In this document: positions 22,271 to 25,684 of the stretch, piece by piece
Layout: each line of letters starts with the position of its first letter
How positions within the stretch are numbered: the first letter of the stretch is position 1
Source: JACRLW01 sp050181465
GTDB lineage: Bacteria; Planctomycetota; UBA1135; UBA2386
Direction: 5' to 3'
NCBI GenBank assembly: GCA_050181465.1
Contig: JBFXDD010000052.1
Location: 1-25,684, forward strand
DNA: 25,684 nucleotides
Notes under the pieces: model-generated
Seen by the model: the letters and a program-made list of their open reading frames with translations, nothing else
Told to the model about the DNA's origin: nothing
Database searches by the model: none
Translations under genes and position numbers: made by a program

Positions 22271-23586
22271 TCCCACAACATCGAGAATTGCAGCTCGACA
22301 ACGGCTTGCGGGCCGTGTTCGTCGAACGTCGCGGCCTGCCGGTCGTCGCCACTGCGCTGTTCTATCGTGTCGGTTCGCGCGACGAGCGGACCGGTGAATC
22401 GGGTGTCGCGCACTTCCTGGAACACATGATGTTCAAGGGGACCTCGCGCTACGCCAAGGGCGAGATCGATCTGGTGACGAGCAAGCTGGGCGGGAGCAAC
22501 AACGCCTACACCGATCACGACAGCACCGCGTATCACTTCTCGCTCGCCGCCGATCGTTGGGAGACCGCGCTCGAGATCGAGGCGAGTCGAATGCGCGATT
22601 GCCTGCTCGATCCGAAAGAGTTCGAGTCCGAGAAACAGGTCGTGCTCGAGGAACTCGCGATGGGACAAGACGAGCCGTGGAATCGCTTGTTCACTGCGAC
22701 GGAGTCCTTGGCCTTCGACGTCCATCCGTATCACCGTCCGATCATCGGCTATCGCGAGGACCTCGAGCGGTTGACGGTGGATGGGATGCGCGACTTCTAT
22801 CAGCGGCATTACGCGCCCGATCGCGCCTTCCTGGTGGTTGTCGGCGACATCGACGCGAAGTCGGCGGCGAAGACGACGAAGAGCCTGTTCGGCGACCTGC
22901 CGCGCGGCAACGGTCGGCCTGAAGTCCTGGCGGAGCCGGAGTTTCGCGGCGAGCGGCGCGGCGTGGTGCGCACCCCCGGACCGCTGTGTCGAATCTCCCT
23001 CGCGTGCCGATCCGCACGGGTCGGTGAGCACGACGACTTCGTGCTCGACATCTTGGCGCAGGTGCTCGCCGCCGCGAAGAGTTCGCGGTTGCATCGTCGA
23101 CTGGTGGTCGAACAGGAACTCGCGACCCAAGTGCACGCCGGCAACGAGACGCGGTTGGATCCGGGACTGTTCACCGTAGCTGTCGAGCTGCGGCCGGGTG
23201 TCGATCCAGAGCAGGTCGAAGCGATCGTTCGGGAGGAGATCGAGACGCTTCGTCAGGACGGTGTGACCGCGGCCGAGCTCAAGCGTGCGCGGATCCAGAT
23301 CCGTTCGGCTTTCCTCTTCGAGGATGAGACGGCGCTGGAGTCGGCCATTCGCATCGGTCGTTACGAAGCGCTGTCCCCGCGAGGCTGGAAGCTGCTCGGC
23401 GACATCCTGCCGACCTATGACAGCATCGATCGGCGTGTCGTGCGCGAGGTCGCGATGCGCGTGTTCGCCCAGGAACGCTGGACCACCGTGTACGGAGTGC
23501 CCGACGACTACCGCATCCCGCGGCCGTCCGTTCGCCGCAAGAGCTCGCGCGCGCGGAAGTCGCGCACGGCGAGGAAGAAATCGTGA
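22267..23586 (+). CDS. M16 family metallopeptidase, catalytic subunit
   Basis: A 439-residue zinc peptidase of the PqqL/YmxG/mitochondrial processing peptidase-beta type. The inverted zinc motif HxxEH is H49-FLEH53 in GVAHFLEHMMFKGT, and the third ligand lies in the glutamates of SEKQVVLEELAMGQDE (about E129) at the usual distance. Two M16 halves follow in order, with LHRRLVVEQELATQVHAG in the C-terminal half. No clear signal peptide is visible, so it may be cytosolic or exported without one. The last 17 residues are strongly basic (RRKSSRARKSRTARKKS), which is unusual. It overlaps the pseudouridine synthase by 4 nt (ATGA) and the next gene by 4 nt (GTGA). Confidence 0.93.
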   Translation: MIPQHRELQLDNGLRAVFVERRGLPVVATALFYRVGSRDERTGESGVAHFLEHMMFKGTSRYAKGEIDLVTSKLGGSNNAYTDHDSTAYHFSLAADRWETALEIEASRMRDCLLDPKEFESEKQVVLEELAMGQDEPWNRLFTATESLAFDVHPYHRPIIGYREDLERLTVDGMRDFYQRHYAPDRAFLVVVGDIDAKSAAKTTKSLFGDLPRGNGRPEVLAEPEFRGERRGVVRTPGPLCRISLACRSARVGEHDDFVLDILAQVLAAAKSSRLHRRLVVEQELATQVHAGNETRLDPGLFTVAVELRPGVDPEQVEAIVREEIETLRQDGVTAAELKRARIQIRSAFLFEDETALESAIRIGRYEALSPRGWKLLGDILPTYDSIDRRVVREVAMRVFAQERWTTVYGVPDDYRIPRPSVRRKSSRARKSRTARKKS

Positions 23587-24830
23587 AGAAGATCGATCTC
23601 GATATAGGCGAGCGTGTGCTCGGCAATGGGTTGACGTGTATCGCGGTTCGCAACCCGAGCGTGCCGACCTTCGCGGCAGCAGCGAATTTTCGGGCGACCC
23701 AGCTCGAGGAGGGACCGCGCGAAGGTGGTCTCGCCTACCTCACCGGCTCGATGCTCGAGGAGGGCACTCGCTCGCTCGATTCCGTGTCGCTCGCCGAAGC
23801 GGTGGAAGTGCTCGGAGCTGCCCTCGATACGTCGGCCGGATCGGCCTCGATCCAGTGTCCGGTCGACGAGGCGCGCAAAGCGGTTCGCCTGCTGCATCAA
23901 GTGGTGACCGATCCGGCCTTCGATGCGCGCGAAGTCCGTCGTCTCCAGGGTGAGATCGCCGCGGAAATCGAGGCCGACGCTGCTGAGCCGCGCACCCTCG
24001 CGTCGCAGCGGTTTCGTCGGGAGATCTACGGCGATCATCCGCTCGGAAGGCCACGCTACGGCACCGCGGAGTCCACCATGGCGCTGCGCCCCGCGGATCT
24101 GAGGCGCTTTCACGCGAGCTACTACGGCCCGCATGACACTGTCGTCGCCGCGGCGGGTCCGTGGGAGGTGGAAGAGACGTTGGATCTTCTGGCGAAGACT
24201 TTTCGTTCTCTGCGCGGAGACGAGCCGGCGCGTTCGATGTTGCCGCAACCGGCGCCCTTGGCCGGAACCCGTGCGGTGCACCTGCCGCTCGATCGAGAAC
24301 AGGTCCATGTATTCCTCGGTCATCTCGGCATCCGCCGCTCCGACCCGGACTACGTGGCGCTCCTGGTCATGGATCACATCCTCGGGACCGGGCCGGGATT
24401 CACCTCTCGTATCGGCAAGAAGCTCCGCGACGAGCAAGGCCTCTGCTACACGGTCCACGCCGCCATCACGAACGGAGCTGGTCTCGAGCCGGGCTTGTTC
24501 TCGGCGTACATCGGCACCTCACCCGAGCACCGCGCGCGCGCGACCGAAGGCTTCCTTCGCGAGATTCGCATGATGCGCGATGAACTCGTGACCGAGCAGG
24601 AACTGCGTGACGTCGCCGACTACCTCACCGGTAGCTGGGTCTTCGGACTCGAGCGCAATGCGAATCTGGTCGGCTACGCGATCCGGTGCAAGCGCTACTC
24701 GCTGGGCTACGACTACATCCAGCGCTACCCGGACATGGTTCGCGCGATCACGCGCGAGGAAGTGCAACGTGTCGCGCGTCGCCATCTCGATCCCGATCGC
24801 GTGGCGATCGTCAGCGCCGGCGCGAGCTGA
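23583..24830 (+). CDS. M16 family protein lacking the zinc motif, partner subunit
   Basis: A 415-residue M16-fold protein. At the place of HxxEH it has Y52-LTGS56 (GLAYLTGSMLEEGT aligned to GVAHFLEHMMFKGT), so all three metal-site residues of the motif are replaced and it is almost certainly not a peptidase by itself. It keeps the substrate-contacting C-terminal pattern RIGKKLRDEQGLCYTVHA and ends in HLDPDRVAIVSAG, as in MPP-alpha-like partners. Together with the gene before it, it likely forms an active/inactive heterodimer. The start is GTG 23583, overlapping the stop of the first subunit (GTGA). Its stop is one base away from the convergent TPR-like gene. Confidence 0.92.
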   Translation: MKKIDLDIGERVLGNGLTCIAVRNPSVPTFAAAANFRATQLEEGPREGGLAYLTGSMLEEGTRSLDSVSLAEAVEVLGAALDTSAGSASIQCPVDEARKAVRLLHQVVTDPAFDAREVRRLQGEIAAEIEADAAEPRTLASQRFRREIYGDHPLGRPRYGTAESTMALRPADLRRFHASYYGPHDTVVAAAGPWEVEETLDLLAKTFRSLRGDEPARSMLPQPAPLAGTRAVHLPLDREQVHVFLGHLGIRRSDPDYVALLVMDHILGTGPGFTSRIGKKLRDEQGLCYTVHAAITNGAGLEPGLFSAYIGTSPEHRARATEGFLREIRMMRDELVTEQELRDVADYLTGSWVFGLERNANLVGYAIRCKRYSLGYDYIQRYPDMVRAITREEVQRVARRHLDPDRVAIVSAGAS

Positions 24831-24831
24831 A

Positions 24832-25668
24832 TCAGCCCTTCGAGCCGCGCTGCTTGGGCGGAGTACGGAAGCCTTTCCGTATCGGTCGCATCTCGCCCAT
24901 GCTCGCCGGCGGTCGTTCGAAGCCGAGGGCGAACCACTGCACGCCGAAGGCCTTCATGTCGAGCTTCTGATCGTTCTGTAGCCGCAGGAGATTCTTCTGG
25001 CTGATCTCGTGCGGTTGCTTGGTCAGTAGGCGATTGAGCACGCGCATCGCGTCGTCCCGTCGCCCTTCCTTCTCGAGCAACCACGCGTAGACATTGTGGA
25101 CGAGGACGTGCTTGCGGTTGAACGGCAGCGTCTCCTCGAGGAGTTGCATCGCCTGTTCCTTCTTGCCGTCACGATAGCGGATGCACGCGAGCAGCAAGCG
25201 CGCATCGCCCGAGCGGCGACCCGCCTTCTCCAGTGCGTCGATCGCCTCCTCGGGTTTTCCCGAGTGGTAGGCGAGCATGCCGATCTGTGCATGCACGCTG
25301 CCGGTCAAGAGCGGCAGCCACTTGCCGAGTGGGAGCATCGCCCGAAGACTCGCCATCGCGGGCTGGATCATCCCCGCTTCGATCTGGCGCTGGACCTGCT
25401 GCATCACCGGAAACAGGCGCTTCTGCAGCATGCGCCCGCCGATGATCCAAGCGGCGACGAAGGCGAGGAGCCCGAACACGGGCGACCAGAACCAGCCGGC
25501 GCCGCCGAGGATGGAGAGACCGAGGATGAGCAGGCCGACGAATGCGGCGATCAGGGTGAGGTACAGGGCTGGACTCGCTGGCGACGGAGAAGGGCCGCGG
25601 ATGCTACCCGGGAAACCGTCCACTTGCCGCTGCGCGGCTTTCGAGCGACGCTCGGACTCGCTCACCAT
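24832..25668 (-). CDS. Membrane-anchored TPR-like protein
   Basis: About 278 residues. A polar N-terminus (about 1-35) precedes two hydrophobic segments, LYLTLIAAFVGLLILGLSIL and WSPVFGLLAFVAAWIIGG, then a cytosolic or periplasmic helical domain with TPR-like pairs: AQIGMLAYHSGKPEEAIDAL, ARLLLACIRYRDGKKEQAMQ, VHNVYAWLLEKEGRRDDAMR. The C-terminal tail is basic (RPIRKGFRTPPKQRGSKG). TPR modules mediate protein contacts; the partner is unknown. I prefer ATG 25668; a GTG three codons upstream (25677) is also in frame. It is convergent with the M16 genes and close to the window edge, so its own promoter may lie outside. Confidence 0.8.
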   Translation of the reverse strand: MVSESERRSKAAQRQVDGFPGSIRGPSPSPASPALYLTLIAAFVGLLILGLSILGGAGWFWSPVFGLLAFVAAWIIGGRMLQKRLFPVMQQVQRQIEAGMIQPAMASLRAMLPLGKWLPLLTGSVHAQIGMLAYHSGKPEEAIDALEKAGRRSGDARLLLACIRYRDGKKEQAMQLLEETLPFNRKHVLVHNVYAWLLEKEGRRDDAMRVLNRLLTKQPHEISQKNLLRLQNDQKLDMKAFGVQWFALGFERPPASMGEMRPIRKGFRTPPKQRGSKG

Positions 25669-25684
25669 GCGCCTCACCAGAGTC

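Noticed and set aside
1..25684. CRISPR array, tRNA or rRNA genes
   Set aside because: I saw no regularly spaced direct repeats and no tRNA or rRNA-like sequence. The only dispersed repeat found is the foldback element.

Overview
The window looks like a contig piece from a GC-rich, Gram-negative bacterium with an aerobic, haem-copper type respiratory chain, most likely a member of the Planctomycetota. I infer this from overall family content: a DUF6268-like outer-membrane barrel, a large secreted protein whose C-terminal region resembles a domain common in the Pla133/Pla163-type planctomycete lineage, a DUF420 (CtaM) haem-oxidase maturation factor, and weak or absent Shine-Dalgarno sites before many genes. 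The phylum call is inference; nothing in the window (no rRNA, no tRNA) proves it. A run of exactly 100 N (18348-18447) marks a scaffold gap, so this is a draft or metagenome assembly.

Layout. (1) 1-415: no gene recognised; two overlapping, mutually exclusive hairpins (80-121), then a complete 184-bp foldback element (223-406). (2) 416-5350: an accessory, probably defensive module. It holds a ribbon-helix-helix protein fused to a small C-terminal domain, overlapping by 14 nt with an AbiEii-like nucleotidyltransferase (a predicted toxin-antitoxin pair), followed by a 1261-residue protein with an apparent PD-(D/E)xK nuclease domain, a STAND-like region without a recognisable P-loop, and a long helical C-terminus. 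(3) 5686-9692: a cytochrome-oxidase haem-A maturation operon (ctaA, ctaB, ABC-2 ATPase, ABC-2 permease, ctaM/DUF420), with ychJ just behind. (4) 10270-13301, minus strand: an outer-membrane barrel, a zinc-ribbon methyltransferase and a lipoprotein. (5) 13400-13583: second copy of the foldback element, in the opposite orientation, then a GufA-type ZIP metal transporter. (6) A 773-residue secreted protein, facing a pair of paralogous multi-pass membrane proteins of unknown function; the 5' end of the outer paralogue is lost in the gap. (7) The right end of a third foldback copy directly precedes recN. Then come manA, an RsuA/RluB-type pseudouridine synthase and two M16 peptidase-family genes, the last four joined by 1-4 nt overlaps. 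A minus-strand membrane-anchored TPR-like protein closes the window, converging on the second M16 gene.

How they fit. The haem cluster makes haem A from haem B (CtaB farnesylates, CtaA oxidises) and probably matures the oxidase (CtaM); the ABC pair is embedded in it and presumably serves the same assembly process. The M16 pair looks like one catalytically competent and one zinc-site-less subunit of a heterodimer. The most interesting parts are the 416-5350 module and the three-copy 184-bp foldback element, each visible copy of which ends within 4-66 nt of a plus-strand gene start.
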